Position numbers and translations under genes: made by a program. DNA of 64,000 nucleotides, from the NCBI GenBank assembly GCA_029261595.1, contig JAJDAZ010000039.1, positions 85,861 to 149,860 of the forward strand, written 5' to 3'. Within the stretch, counting starts at the first letter, position 1; every line of letters begins with the position of its first letter. The notes under the pieces were generated by a model. It was given only the letters and a program-made list of their open reading frames with translations, searched no databases and was not told the DNA's origin. The stretch is from Nitrospinaceae bacterium (GTDB lineage: Bacteria; Nitrospinota; Nitrospinia; Nitrospinales; VA-1). Shown here one piece after another: positions 8,927 to 17,806 of the stretch.

Positions 8927-9787
8927 TCACTTGCGTTTTTGGATTCGCACGATTCCCACTACGTTCGGAACCGGCCAGGCGATGGAATTGCCTTTGGTGC
9001 CGTCAACCGCGGTCGAATAGTTGCCTAGGAATTCAAATTCATCTTTGCCGGTATTGACAAAAAGTTGAGCGTCTTTTCCGCCCTCCACATACATGGCTCT
9101 TTTGATATCGATGGGGAGCTTTAACAGGATGTCGATGAAATCGTGGGTGGAATAGGGCGACCGGACATGGATGAACAACATTCGGCCTTTGGAGTCCATA
9201 CCGATCGCGGAGGTGCTCCATTTTTTCTCCTGCGGGACCCAAACGTTTTTCCCCTGGCAGGAAACCATGCGGATGCTCTGGATCAACGACCGATATTGCA
9301 TTCGCACTTTTTCGAAATCGTCGCAATCGCGGTCGAACAGCTTGGTCGTCGGCAGGGATTTGTCCCTGGGGTCAAAAGCCAGAAAGGTCCGGTCCTTGGA
9401 AACCCAGGTGCTGTTGATGTGCCCGAGCGTCTTCATATAGGAAACGCTGGTTGAATTATCTTTTTGATACATGCTGGCGTTGATCCCCGCCACAAGGTTG
9501 TGATTCAAGACCCAGTCTTTGATGGATTTACGTTCGTTCTTTGCCTGGGCGGAAGCATTCAACAGGCGGAACTCAAAATGTTTGAGATCAATGCGCAGGA
9601 CCCGGACGATGGAATCGCCAATCTGCGACTTTTGCGTGGGAACAAAACTGCCCAGTTCCAAACCCGGCTCAAGGTTTACCCAAAGATTCTTGGGAAGGAC
9701 TTTTGATTTACTCTCAAGGTTTGAAGGAATAGAAAAAATGAGGCCGCCGGAAAGGACCAGGCTCAATAGAAAATTACTTCGATACAA
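8927..9787 (-). CDS. Secreted phosphodiester glycosidase (NAGPA/DUF2233) family protein
   Basis: The 286-aa product begins with a signal-like segment (SNFLLSLVLSGGLIFSIPSN) and continues with a domain resembling phosphodiester glycosidases of the NAGPA family. Conserved points are VAGINASMY, a central IGMDSKGRMLFIHVRSPYS and AMYVEGGKDAQLF, which stands where the family usually has a Leu-Asp-Gly-Gly run. The human relative uncovers mannose-6-phosphate, while bacterial relatives act on exopolysaccharide or wall glycans in the periplasm. Substrate here is unknown. The following gene, the ModE-like regulator, is close enough to be in the same transcript. Confidence 0.75.
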   Translation of the reverse strand: MYRSNFLLSLVLSGGLIFSIPSNLESKSKVLPKNLWVNLEPGLELGSFVPTQKSQIGDSIVRVLRIDLKHFEFRLLNASAQAKNERKSIKDWVLNHNLVAGINASMYQKDNSTSVSYMKTLGHINSTWVSKDRTFLAFDPRDKSLPTTKLFDRDCDDFEKVRMQYRSLIQSIRMVSCQGKNVWVPQEKKWSTSAIGMDSKGRMLFIHVRSPYSTHDFIDILLKLPIDIKRAMYVEGGKDAQLFVNTGKDEFEFLGNYSTAVDGTKGNSIAWPVPNVVGIVRIQKRK

Positions 9788-10287
9788 GATAAAACCTCAG
9801 AAGTTGAACAAACCAAAAAATTTGGGGAATTCCCCATCCATCAACAACCAGGAAAAATCACCCCTCGCAAAATTCGTTTAGACCCGTCAGGAGCGGTTCT
9901 AGGCTTGGAAAATTAGCACTAATTCCTTGCTATTTCAATAGCCCAGAGCCCAGAGGCCTCGTCATTAGATTAAAAAAAATATAATATTTAATCAAGGAAT
10001 TGAATCATCGGCAAACCCGGGTTGAATTTGAGGGGTTATATCAGGACTCCTGAAAAGGCTGTCATCCCACTGCAATCCAAATGGTTGCTGATAATGAAGT
10101 TAGAAAGGTTTCAGGAAATCATTGTTTTATAGGCGTTCTGAGGGCTATTATTTCTGATCCCCGGATTGATTTTGATTTGTTTTTGGTACATAATTACGTG
10201 CCGGTGGATTCCAAATATATTATTCGAGAGGGCAAAACTCCATTTCTTATATTTTTGTTTACGGTTTATTTCACAAAAGGAGATTTT
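9788..10287. other. 500-base gene-free interval
   Basis: This interval lies between a leftward secreted-protein gene and a rightward lipoprotein gene. It is AT-rich and holds an inverted repeat GATTAAA/TTTAATC (9968-9974 with 9987-9993). A reading frame from 10081 runs into the lipoprotein gene, but nothing in it looks like protein. Promoters for both flanking genes must lie here, though I cannot pick them with confidence. Confidence 0.5.
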
Positions 10288-10497
10288 ATGAAAACGATGG
10301 CAACGATGGTTATTCTGGTTATTGCGCTATATCTCTCAGGGTGCGTGACGACGCAATCCACTGGTAAAGCTTCGAGTGATAGTGGTTCAGCGTCCGGTGG
10401 TGGTTCAGCGGCCGTAAGCAGTGGATCAAAAAGTGGTAAAATGTTGACTAAAGAGGATTATGATCGAATAGGCATAAAGGAAATGGGTTCTAAATAA
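10288..10497 (+). CDS. Small lipoprotein with Ser/Gly-rich body
   Basis: This 69-aa protein begins MKTMATMVILVIALYLSGCV: a signal peptide ending in the lipobox LSGC, so the mature protein is attached to a membrane through Cys19. The body is mostly Ser, Gly and Ala, with a short conserved-looking end MLTKEDYDRIGIKEMGSK. AAAAGGAG just upstream supports this start rather than a longer frame. A strong terminator follows, so it is a one-gene unit. Function is unknown. Confidence 0.75.
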   Translation: MKTMATMVILVIALYLSGCVTTQSTGKASSDSGSASGGGSAAVSSGSKSGKMLTKEDYDRIGIKEMGSK

Positions 10498-10572
10498 TTC
10501 ATTTTAGTAGTCAGCCTGATAACCGCGAAAATTATTTCGCCAACTCGAAGGTTTTTCGCTTAAGGATAAAAT

Positions 10573-10609
10573 AAAAATTCCATCCCTGGATTGGGATGGA
10601 ATTTTTTTT
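10573..10609 (+). terminator. Strong Rho-independent terminator
   Basis: ATTCCATCCC (10577-10586) pairs perfectly with GGGATGGAAT (10593-10602) around a six-base loop, and the stem runs into an eight-T tract. It ends the lipoprotein transcript. A smaller hairpin, GCGAAA/TTTCGC, lies upstream at 10525-10540. Confidence 0.9.
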
Positions 10610-10670
10610 GCCAAAGGATAAAATGAGAAACTCAAATTTCTGTTAACCCCTAATGTAGCTCCCAGACCCC

Positions 10671-11600
10671 ATGCAAGATAATGCTTTGTCCTCAGGGCTT
10701 GTGATGTCGGAGGACAATTTAATCAATCTTTATCATTTGAACGAACTGTACGGCAATGTTGCGGCCAGGGTTTCCAGAAATATGCTGGAGGCCTACCAGT
10801 TTGATATCCCCATCACATCGGGGATATGGGGCGGAACGTATCTCATTGCCGAGAAGGACGGAAAATCCCGGAGAAGAATCTGGCGATTGTATTGCCTGGT
10901 CAACCTCCCGCAAAACAGTCTCCTGGATCAGCATGAAAACATGGAACGTTTGATCAGCTGCTACTGCGATGAATTCATCAGCGCGTTTCAACCCTACGAT
11001 ATGGATCTGGAGCTAAAAATGTGGGGAGGCCGATTGCCTTACAGCAATGAACGAAAACCCACCATCACCATGCACATGACCGATGCAAAGGAGCGCGTCC
11101 GCTGGCTCCGCACTTTTTTCGTATGGAACCATGTTCCCTGGGAAGAATCGGTGATCCATGACGTGGCGCGAATCCTGAAGGAATACAAAGAATTTTTCGA
11201 CCTCGATAAGGGACCGGTCGATAAAGATTCCAACGAAATAAAATTTCTATTGCAGGATATCATTATTATTTACAGGACGATCGAAGGGGCCTGTTCGGAA
11301 GAATTTCAGGAGCATGCAGAACCCATTCTGCAGGAATTGATGGGTCACTTTATGGCAGGTTTGTTCGACCCTGAACTGATTCGGGAGCTTTATCTCAAGG
11401 TGTTTCATAACGCGCTGATCTATGGCTATGAGGAAGCGCTGGAAGGCCCGTTCGCCAAAGCAGGCCTGGATATCCGGAACATGGAAAACTGGCCGGTGGA
11501 AAAAATCAACTGGGTGCCGGAGGAGTTGAAAGAAAAACTCATACCACCCATAAAGAACATATTTTCCGGTTTTAAAACGAACCTGGCCCAAAAAAAGTAG
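10671..11600 (+). CDS. Conserved-looking cytoplasmic protein, unknown function
   Basis: This 309-aa protein shows no signal peptide or membrane segment. The first half looks mixed alpha/beta and is rich in aromatic residues (SGIWGGTYLIAEKDG, WGGRLPYSNERKP). The second half is helical with many Glu and Leu residues. ATG 10671 has no ribosome site, while ATG 10704 has CAGGG seven bases ahead, so the true protein may be eleven residues shorter. It stands alone, following a terminator. I recognise no family, and the length of the open frame and normal codon use are the evidence that it is a gene. Confidence 0.65.
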   Translation: MQDNALSSGLVMSEDNLINLYHLNELYGNVAARVSRNMLEAYQFDIPITSGIWGGTYLIAEKDGKSRRRIWRLYCLVNLPQNSLLDQHENMERLISCYCDEFISAFQPYDMDLELKMWGGRLPYSNERKPTITMHMTDAKERVRWLRTFFVWNHVPWEESVIHDVARILKEYKEFFDLDKGPVDKDSNEIKFLLQDIIIIYRTIEGACSEEFQEHAEPILQELMGHFMAGLFDPELIRELYLKVFHNALIYGYEEALEGPFAKAGLDIRNMENWPVEKINWVPEELKEKLIPPIKNIFSGFKTNLAQKK

Positions 11601-11705
11601 ACTTCATAAAAATCTGACTTTGCAAGTTTACCAGGTGGCCTCATCTGACCCCGGACGGCTTCCCGCTAATTATTCCCTAAGCCATCTCAAACACCGCTGA
11701 ACCGA

Positions 11706-12413
11706 TCAAGAGCCTATAGCCTCGCGCAGAGAAATCAGCTCGGCCAGACTGGAAAGAACCAGGTCCGCATCAGAAAAGTCAATGTTTTGATTGAGCCTGT
11801 TCTTGACGATGAGGCAGGGCATCCCGGCGTCTTTCGCCGCCTGCAATCCTTTCAGGGCATCCTCCATCACAAGGCAGGATTCCGGGGGATGCTGCAAAGT
11901 CTCGGCGGCTTTTAAAAAAATGTCCGGATGAGGTTTTTCTCGAGGCGCCGACTCTTTGCCCAATATGACAGGAAAGTGGGAAAGCGCGTCGGCGTTTTTA
12001 AGGATCGATCGAATGTCTTTTGTCCAGGAGCCGGAAGCGATGGCGAGCTTATGAGTGGCAACCAGTGATTTCGCAAGCGCCAGTGTCTCAGGAAAAAGTT
12101 TGATGTCTCCACTTGCGCAAAACCTGGAATACACTTCAAATTTCTGCTGGCGGATTTTGACAGGGTCCACACCCAGGTCCAGGTCGTGCCTCTCGATTTC
12201 TCCTGCAATTCCTTTTCCTTTTGACGTCCATTCCACCCAGTACTCCTCCGGGTCCAATGTGTGGCCATAGCGCTCGAACACCTCGTTGTACGCCCGGTAG
12301 TGGAAAGGCTCCGAGTCGGCAAGCAGGCCGTCAAAATCAAACACCACGCACGCGCATCGGTTAAAAAGAGAGCGGAGTTGATCTAATTTTTTTGGGTCAG
12401 AGTGGGGGGCCAT
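11706..12413 (-). CDS. HAD-superfamily hydrolase, phosphoglucomutase/phosphatase type
   Basis: This 235-aa protein has HAD motif I as VFDFDGLLADSEP (nucleophile Asp and acid/base Asp), motif II Ser in IASGSW, motif III Lys in ESAPREKPHPDIF and motif IV VMEDALKGLQAAKDAG. The helical cap after motif I is the C1 type found in beta-phosphoglucomutases and small sugar-phosphate phosphatases. Reaction is likely phosphate removal from a small metabolite in the cytoplasm; the substrate cannot be read from the sequence. It is separated from lepB by about 80 bases and may be co-transcribed from upstream. Confidence 0.88.
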   Translation of the reverse strand: MAPHSDPKKLDQLRSLFNRCACVVFDFDGLLADSEPFHYRAYNEVFERYGHTLDPEEYWVEWTSKGKGIAGEIERHDLDLGVDPVKIRQQKFEVYSRFCASGDIKLFPETLALAKSLVATHKLAIASGSWTKDIRSILKNADALSHFPVILGKESAPREKPHPDIFLKAAETLQHPPESCLVMEDALKGLQAAKDAGMPCLIVKNRLNQNIDFSDADLVLSSLAELISLREAIGS

Positions 12414-12493
12414 GGAAAACCTGAAATCTTATTTTTAAAAGGAAGGAAATTGAGGGAACCTGTATCGACCGGAAAAATTGCGGATTGAATTTT

Positions 12494-13171
12494 CTATTCT
12501 AAAACCTTGCCAAACCGTTCGGAGCGTACCCAGCGGTCATCTGTGTTCCAGGACCAATAGATCATCAGGGCCTTACCCTTGACTTTCTTGAAATCCAAAA
12601 ATCCCCAGTACCGGCTGTCCTGGCTGTTTTCCCGATTGTCGCCCATCACAAACAAGTGGCCCTCGGGAACCCGGATCGGGCCAAAGTCGTCCCGGGGAAC
12701 CAAAGGGTCCTCGCCCGGCAGTTCCCTGTGGTAAGCGTGTGGGTCTTCATAGGGTTTTTCGTTGATAAATAGTTTCTGTTTTTTAACCTGAAGCAGATCG
12801 CCCGGCAAACCGACCACCCGCTTGATAAAATCCCGCCGTTCGTCTTTGGGAAATTTAAAGACAATGATATCGCCCCGTTCCGGCAAATCGGGAAACAATA
12901 TGATATCGGGGAACAGTTTCAGGTTGATGAAAGGAATCACGTTGGGGATATGGACTCCATAGGCAAATTTGGAAACCAGGATATGATCCCCGATCAAGAG
13001 GGTGGGCTCCATGGACCCCGAGGGAATTTTGAATGCCTGGATAATAAACGTTCGGATGAACAAGGCCAGCAACAACGCAATGACAATGGCCTCGGCATAT
13101 TCCCTGAAGACGCTTTTATTTTTTTTCCGCACCCCGGTATCTGAAGCAGGATGGATTGTCTTATTTTCCAT
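12494..13171 (-). CDS. lepB: Signal peptidase I
   Basis: LepB cuts signal peptides from exported proteins at the outer face of the inner membrane. The 225-aa protein has one membrane anchor (about residues 26-45), catalytic Ser53 in PSGSMEPTL and the general base Lys117 in [12 protein letters not shown], plus the late box [16 protein letters not shown] single anchor rather than the two of the E. coli enzyme is common in other phyla. The start overlaps the end of lepA by 11 bases, the classic lepA-lepB operon. Confidence 0.95.
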   Translation of the reverse strand: MENKTIHPASDTGVRKKNKSVFREYAEAIVIALLLALFIRTFIIQAFKIPSGSMEPTLLIGDHILVSKFAYGVHIPNVIPFINLKLFPDIILFPDLPERGDIIVFKFPKDERRDFIKRVVGLPGDLLQVKKQKLFINEKPYEDPHAYHRELPGEDPLVPRDDFGPIRVPEGHLFVMGDNRENSQDSRYWGFLDFKKVKGKALMIYWSWNTDDRWVRSERFGKVLE

Positions 13172-14963
13172 CGGTCCTCAATACAGCCAGAAATGCCTCT
13201 TGAGGAATTTCCACTTTTCCGATCTGCTTCATTTTCTTTTTACCCTCTTTTTGTTTCTCGAGTAATTTTCTTTTTCGAGTGATGTCGCCGCCATAACATT
13301 TGGCCAGTACATTTTTCCTCAATGCCTTGATGGTTTGCCGGGCGATGACCTTGCTCCCCACCGCCGCTTGAATGGCGACTTCATACATCTGCCGGGGAAT
13401 TTGTTCTTTCAAACTTTTTACCAGATCGCGGCCCTGATAGTAAACCTTGTCCTTGTGTACGATCATGGAAAGGGCATCCACCACCTCACCGTTGAGCAGG
13501 ACGTCCAACTTTACCAGATCCGACGTTCTAAAATCTATAAAGTCATAATCAAAGGAAGCAAACCCTTTCGTCGAGGATTTTAATTTATCATAAAAATCCA
13601 GCACGATCTCATTGAAAGGCAATTCATATTGTAAAAGCACCGTGCTCGTGTTCAGGTATTCCATTTTTATCTGGTTGCCCCTGCGGTCGCGGGTCAGCGC
13701 CATGATGGTGCCGATGTATTCTTCCGGAGCAATGATGGTGCCCTGGACGTAAGGTTCTTCGAGGTGGTCGATATTTTTTATTTCGTTTAATTTTGCGGGA
13801 TTGTCTATTTGAATGACCTGGCCATCGGTGGTGAATATATTATAGACAACCGTGGGAGCCGTGGTCAGAAGGTCCACGTTATATTCTCTCGTCAAGCGTT
13901 CGCGGACAATCTCCATGTGCAACAGTCCTAAAAATCCGCAGCGAAATCCGAAACCCAGTGCGGTGGATGTTTCCGCTTCGTAGGAAACCGAAGCGTCATT
14001 CAAGCGCAGTTTTTTTAACGCATCACGCAGGAGTTCATACTGATCGCCGCTGATAGGATACAGCCCACTGAACACCATCGGCTTGACTTCTTTATAACCG
14101 GATAGGGCTTCTTTCGTTGGTTGGCGAAAATCTGTGACGGTGTCGCCGATTTTTGTCTGATCCAATTCTTTGATGTTGGCCACCATGTATCCCACTTCCC
14201 CGGCGCGCAATTCCTTTTTCTGATGTTGGGCGGGAGTGAATACCCCTAACTCCTCAACTTCAAAATGGTTGCCTGTGGCCATCATGACAATCTCGGCCCC
14301 CACTTTAAGGACTCCTTCTTTCACCTTGACCAGGACGATCACGCCCCGATAAGAATCGTACCAGGCATCAAACAGCAGGCATTTGAGCGGTTTGTCATAA
14401 TCGCCGGAAGGAGGGGGGATATGCGCTACCACCGCATCCATCACTTCCTGGATGCCGATTCCTTCCTTGGCGCTGACCAGAACCGCATCGTCCGCCTCAA
14501 TCTGGCAGATATCCTCCAATTGCTCTTTGACGTTATCCGGATCGGCGCTGGGCAGATCGATTTTATTGATGACGGGAATGATGTGCAGGTTGTGTTGCAT
14601 GGCCAGATTGAGATTGGCCAGGGTCTGGGCTTGTATTCCCTGCGTGGCGTCCACCACCAGCAGGACGCCTTCACAGGCGGCCAGGCTCCGCGAAACTTCG
14701 TAGGTGAAATCCACATGGCCGGGCGTGTCGATCATGTTGAACGTGTATTCTTCCCCCAGCGCATTTCTATAATTCAGACACACGGTTTGCGCTTTGATGG
14801 TGATTCCCCGCTCACGCTCCAGATCCATATTGTCCAGGACCTGATCTTTCATCTCGCGTTTTTGCAGTCCTCCCGTGCTCAGAATCAGTTTGTCCGCAAG
14901 AGTGGATTTGCCATGATCGATATGGGCGATGATTGAAAAATTGCGCAGTTGATTCTGTTTCAT
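13161..14963 (-). CDS. lepA: Elongation factor 4 (LepA)
   Basis: LepA is a ribosome-associated GTPase that can back-translocate ribosomes and affects initiation and assembly. The 600-aa protein, the usual size, has the G1 motif [11 protein letters not shown]3 DTPGHVDF and G4 NKID, then EF-G-like domains II, III and V and the LepA-specific C-terminal domain ending in [19 protein letters not shown]. It is the first gene of the lepA-lepB pair. Confidence 0.97.
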   Translation of the reverse strand: MKQNQLRNFSIIAHIDHGKSTLADKLILSTGGLQKREMKDQVLDNMDLERERGITIKAQTVCLNYRNALGEEYTFNMIDTPGHVDFTYEVSRSLAACEGVLLVVDATQGIQAQTLANLNLAMQHNLHIIPVINKIDLPSADPDNVKEQLEDICQIEADDAVLVSAKEGIGIQEVMDAVVAHIPPPSGDYDKPLKCLLFDAWYDSYRGVIVLVKVKEGVLKVGAEIVMMATGNHFEVEELGVFTPAQHQKKELRAGEVGYMVANIKELDQTKIGDTVTDFRQPTKEALSGYKEVKPMVFSGLYPISGDQYELLRDALKKLRLNDASVSYEAETSTALGFGFRCGFLGLLHMEIVRERLTREYNVDLLTTAPTVVYNIFTTDGQVIQIDNPAKLNEIKNIDHLEEPYVQGTIIAPEEYIGTIMALTRDRRGNQIKMEYLNTSTVLLQYELPFNEIVLDFYDKLKSSTKGFASFDYDFIDFRTSDLVKLDVLLNGEVVDALSMIVHKDKVYYQGRDLVKSLKEQIPRQMYEVAIQAAVGSKVIARQTIKALRKNVLAKCYGGDITRKRKLLEKQKEGKKKMKQIGKVEIPQEAFLAVLRTDGK

Positions 14964-14996
14964 AAAATAAAGAGGAATCTGATTATTGGATATTTT

Positions 14997-15983
14997 TCAC
15001 TGGGATAAGGGGAGGGGGGATTTTCCCGGATGACTCAGATATTCCCGCCATTCATTGAAACGCGCTTTCATGGCTTCGTAATCCCGATCGTTATCAATAT
15101 CCAGGGCCGCTCCGGCGTAAGGCACTTCCAGGGCGATGAATCGGGCTTTCATAATGTTCGAGATACTTTTTTCCAGTGCCTTTTTCGGCGTGAGCGAACG
15201 AAAAACCCGGACCATCGACTCCAGGCCCAGGCTGGCAAACAGCAGGCCCATCTGCAACCCAAAATAATATTGATAATGCTTATCTTTGCCCAAAAGGGAC
15301 AATCCAAAAAGAACCATGTTCTTGAAGTTCCTTTGATGACGGTATTGATACATCTTCTGGATATATTCCCTATTTTCAATGCGAATGGGTTTCACCAGAT
15401 GCAGGTTGTTGATCCGGTAACTGTCTTCCTTCAAATGCAGATAAGCCATTTTGATGCCGGGGTTGCCATCTCTGGGATAAAAAAATTCTAAATTTTTCTT
15501 TGCGGTCAGTCCAAGGACATGATCGTAATTTTCGATTTCGCTATGCTTTATAAAATGCTCCACTTCATGGGGAGTGAGTAAAGGGGAATCACAGGGCACG
15601 ATCAACACGGCTTTATCTGCGTGAGGGGAATTTTGAGGGTCCTCCATGTTTTCCCCGCCGGGAATCGTTTGTATGAATGTGTGCCAGATGTTTTCATAAA
15701 GGTTGCTTTTTTGCGGAATAATATGGATGGGTTTTGGATAATCAAAATCAGCCTCATTCGTCTTGAAAACTTCATTCAATTTTTCATGAAGCCCCACAAT
15801 ATAAATATCCCGAATGGAATCCACTTTTTGCAAGGCATCCACAACATAGTTGATGATGCACTTGTTGTTTATTTTCAGAAATGCCTTGTGCTGATGGTAA
15901 ACCTTGTAGCTCGACTCTCCTTCTCCGGCCACAAGCACCGCATCATATTTTTTCTCGGTTGGCATTAAACTGTTTTCTTCCAC
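14997..15983 (-). CDS. NTP transferase-domain protein (MobA-like)
   Basis: The N-terminal 190 residues of this 328-aa protein look like an NTP_transf_3 nucleotidyltransferase: a glycine-containing start VLVAGEGESS, a lysine in HKAFLKINNK, and a metal-site Asp in LIVPCDSPLLT. The C-terminal part has helices, a possible short hydrophobic stretch and the family end ALDIDNDRDYEAM. The enzyme would transfer a nucleotide to a sugar phosphate or cofactor; the acceptor cannot be told. A GTG start at 15983 is preferred because AAGGA lies seven bases upstream. It precedes lepA by 33 bases and diverges from gcvT. Confidence 0.78.
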   Translation of the reverse strand: MEENSLMPTEKKYDAVLVAGEGESSYKVYHQHKAFLKINNKCIINYVVDALQKVDSIRDIYIVGLHEKLNEVFKTNEADFDYPKPIHIIPQKSNLYENIWHTFIQTIPGGENMEDPQNSPHADKAVLIVPCDSPLLTPHEVEHFIKHSEIENYDHVLGLTAKKNLEFFYPRDGNPGIKMAYLHLKEDSYRINNLHLVKPIRIENREYIQKMYQYRHQRNFKNMVLFGLSLLGKDKHYQYYFGLQMGLLFASLGLESMVRVFRSLTPKKALEKSISNIMKARFIALEVPYAGAALDIDNDRDYEAMKARFNEWREYLSHPGKSPLPLSQ

Positions 15984-16068
15984 GCTTTATTCCTTGAACT
16001 CTCAGGAAAAATTGGTTATACCAGCAGGGTTCCTACTGCCACCACCCAAGATACCAGATTCCACGAAT

Positions 16069-17187
16069 ATGTCTCAAGAATCTTCCACCCAGCTAAAAAC
16101 CACCCCATTCTATAACATCCACAAAGAATTGGGTGCCAAGCTTGTTCCCTTTGCTGGCTGGAACATGCCCATCCAATATAAAGGCGTCATTCAGGAACAT
16201 CTATGCGTTCGCAATGGAGTCGGTATTTTCGACGTCAGTCATATGGGAGAAATGGACATCCGGGGAAAAGAGGCCAAAAAACTTCTGCAAAAACTGGTCA
16301 CCAATGATATTGAAAAAATGTCAGATCATTCCATTCTTTATACCGTCATGTGTTACGAAGGTGGAGGCGTGGTGGATGACCTCCTGGTCCACCGGTTTTC
16401 AGAGGACCATTACTTCCTGTGCGTCAACGCCGGTAATTCTGATAAGGATTTTCAGTGGGTCCAAAAAATCGCCGCGCCCTACGATGTAGAGGTCCTGGAC
16501 ACCAGTGCGGAAACCGCGCAACTGGCCATTCAGGGAAAAGACGCCGAACCGTTGCTCCAAAGATTGTGCGATGTGCCCCTGAATGATTTGAGATACTACC
16601 ATTTTAAAAAAGCAAAAATCCACAAGAATGATTGTATAATCTCCCGGACCGGATACACAGGGGAGGATGGTTTCGAGATTTATACTGATTCCGGCCTTGC
16701 CGGGCCGCTGTTCCAGAAAATTCTCGAAGAAGGGAAGTCCTTCAATATCCAGCCCATTGGCTTGGCGGCGCGAGATACCCTGCGTCTGGAAATGGGATAT
16801 GCGCTCTACGGCAATGATATCACGGCCAAAACGTCTCCTCTTGAGGCAGGCCTAGGATGGGTGGTCAAACTGCAAAAAGAAGATTTTATCGGTAAAGAAA
16901 GTCTTAAGAATCAAAAGGAAGCCGGACTAAAAAGAAAACTGGTGGGTATAAAACTTCTGGAAAGAGGCGTGCCAAGACCCCATTACCCGGTGTTTGCGGA
17001 CGGTCAACCGGTGGGAGAATTGACCAGCGGCACATTTTCCCCTTCCTTGAATATGGGGATTGGATTGTGTTATGTATCTCTGGAACATTCACAAGTCGGG
17101 TCTCGGCTGAGCGTCGGAATAAGAAATCAGCAGGTGCCGGCGGAAATCGTGAAACCCCCTTTTGTGCCCACCGGGGTAAAAAAGTGA
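16069..17187 (+). CDS. gcvT: Glycine cleavage system T protein (aminomethyltransferase)
   Basis: GcvT moves the aminomethyl carbon from lipoyl-GcvH to tetrahydrofolate, releasing ammonia. The protein opens with the family sequence TPFYNIHKELGAKLVPFAGW, has VSHMGEMDI and RTGYTGEDGFEIY, and ends in the usual GcvT C-terminal barrel. I start at ATG 16069 (372 aa, normal length); an in-frame TTG at 15994 would add 25 residues that look unrelated. It heads gcvT-gcvH-gcvPA. Confidence 0.95.
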   Translation: MSQESSTQLKTTPFYNIHKELGAKLVPFAGWNMPIQYKGVIQEHLCVRNGVGIFDVSHMGEMDIRGKEAKKLLQKLVTNDIEKMSDHSILYTVMCYEGGGVVDDLLVHRFSEDHYFLCVNAGNSDKDFQWVQKIAAPYDVEVLDTSAETAQLAIQGKDAEPLLQRLCDVPLNDLRYYHFKKAKIHKNDCIISRTGYTGEDGFEIYTDSGLAGPLFQKILEEGKSFNIQPIGLAARDTLRLEMGYALYGNDITAKTSPLEAGLGWVVKLQKEDFIGKESLKNQKEAGLKRKLVGIKLLERGVPRPHYPVFADGQPVGELTSGTFSPSLNMGIGLCYVSLEHSQVGSRLSVGIRNQQVPAEIVKPPFVPTGVKK

Positions 17188-17249
17188 CGAGTGATGAACG
17201 ATCATCATTTGGAAATTAATATTTTTTATTAAATTTTTTTGGAGGAAAC

Positions 17250-17636
17250 ATGGAGGTCCCGAAAGATCTTCGTTATACAATGGAACACGAATGGGTCCGG
17301 GTCAACGGCAGTAAAGGCGTGATCGGCATCACCCACTTTGCTCAGGATCAATTGGGAGACGTGGTGTTTGTGGAAATGCCGGCGCCGGACTCCCAGGTCA
17401 CCAAAGAGAACACGATGGGGGTGGTCGAATCGGTCAAAACCGTGTCCGACCTCTACGCGCCCGCCAGCGGCAAAGTGATCGCCGTGAACACCGACCTTGA
17501 GACGCAACCGGAACTGGTCAACAGCGAGCCCTACGGAAAAGGCTGGATCATTGAAATAGAACTTTCGGACCCCAAGGAAATGGAAAGCCTTCTGACGCCG
17601 GAACAATACATCGAACAATGTGAAAAAGAGCATTGA
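17250..17636 (+). CDS. gcvH: Glycine cleavage system H protein
   Basis: GcvH is the lipoylated shuttle between the P, T and L proteins. The 128-aa product has the lipoyl-lysine motif GVVESVKTVSDLYAP with Lys63, and the flanking beta-sandwich sequences DVVFVEMP and PASGKVIAVN. GGAGG lies just before the ATG. It follows gcvT by 62 bases. Confidence 0.97.
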   Translation: MEVPKDLRYTMEHEWVRVNGSKGVIGITHFAQDQLGDVVFVEMPAPDSQVTKENTMGVVESVKTVSDLYAPASGKVIAVNTDLETQPELVNSEPYGKGWIIEIELSDPKEMESLLTPEQYIEQCEKEH

Positions 17637-17806
17637 GGCAGGAACGATTCCTAGGGAATCAGGCCCCTCTTGCAACTTTTTTAGTTTGTAATGGATTGCA
17701 AATTTCTCCGGTCGGCGTCTTTTCCTGGGAGAGGATCTTAATTTTCCCCTTTCTTTGAGCCAGGGTCTATCCCTCAACCCCGTAACTTCAGCAAATATTT
17801 TATTCG

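Noticed and set aside
10081-10287. Longer start for the small lipoprotein gene
   Set aside because: The extra 69 codons are not protein-like, and the good ribosome site and signal peptide are at 10288.
14265-14936. Open frame of 223 codons opposite lepA
   Set aside because: It mirrors conserved GTPase codons of lepA and has no ribosome site or motif.
16000-16068. Glycine riboswitch before gcvT
   Set aside because: The gap to the divergent gene is too short for the tandem aptamer and no typical motif is present.
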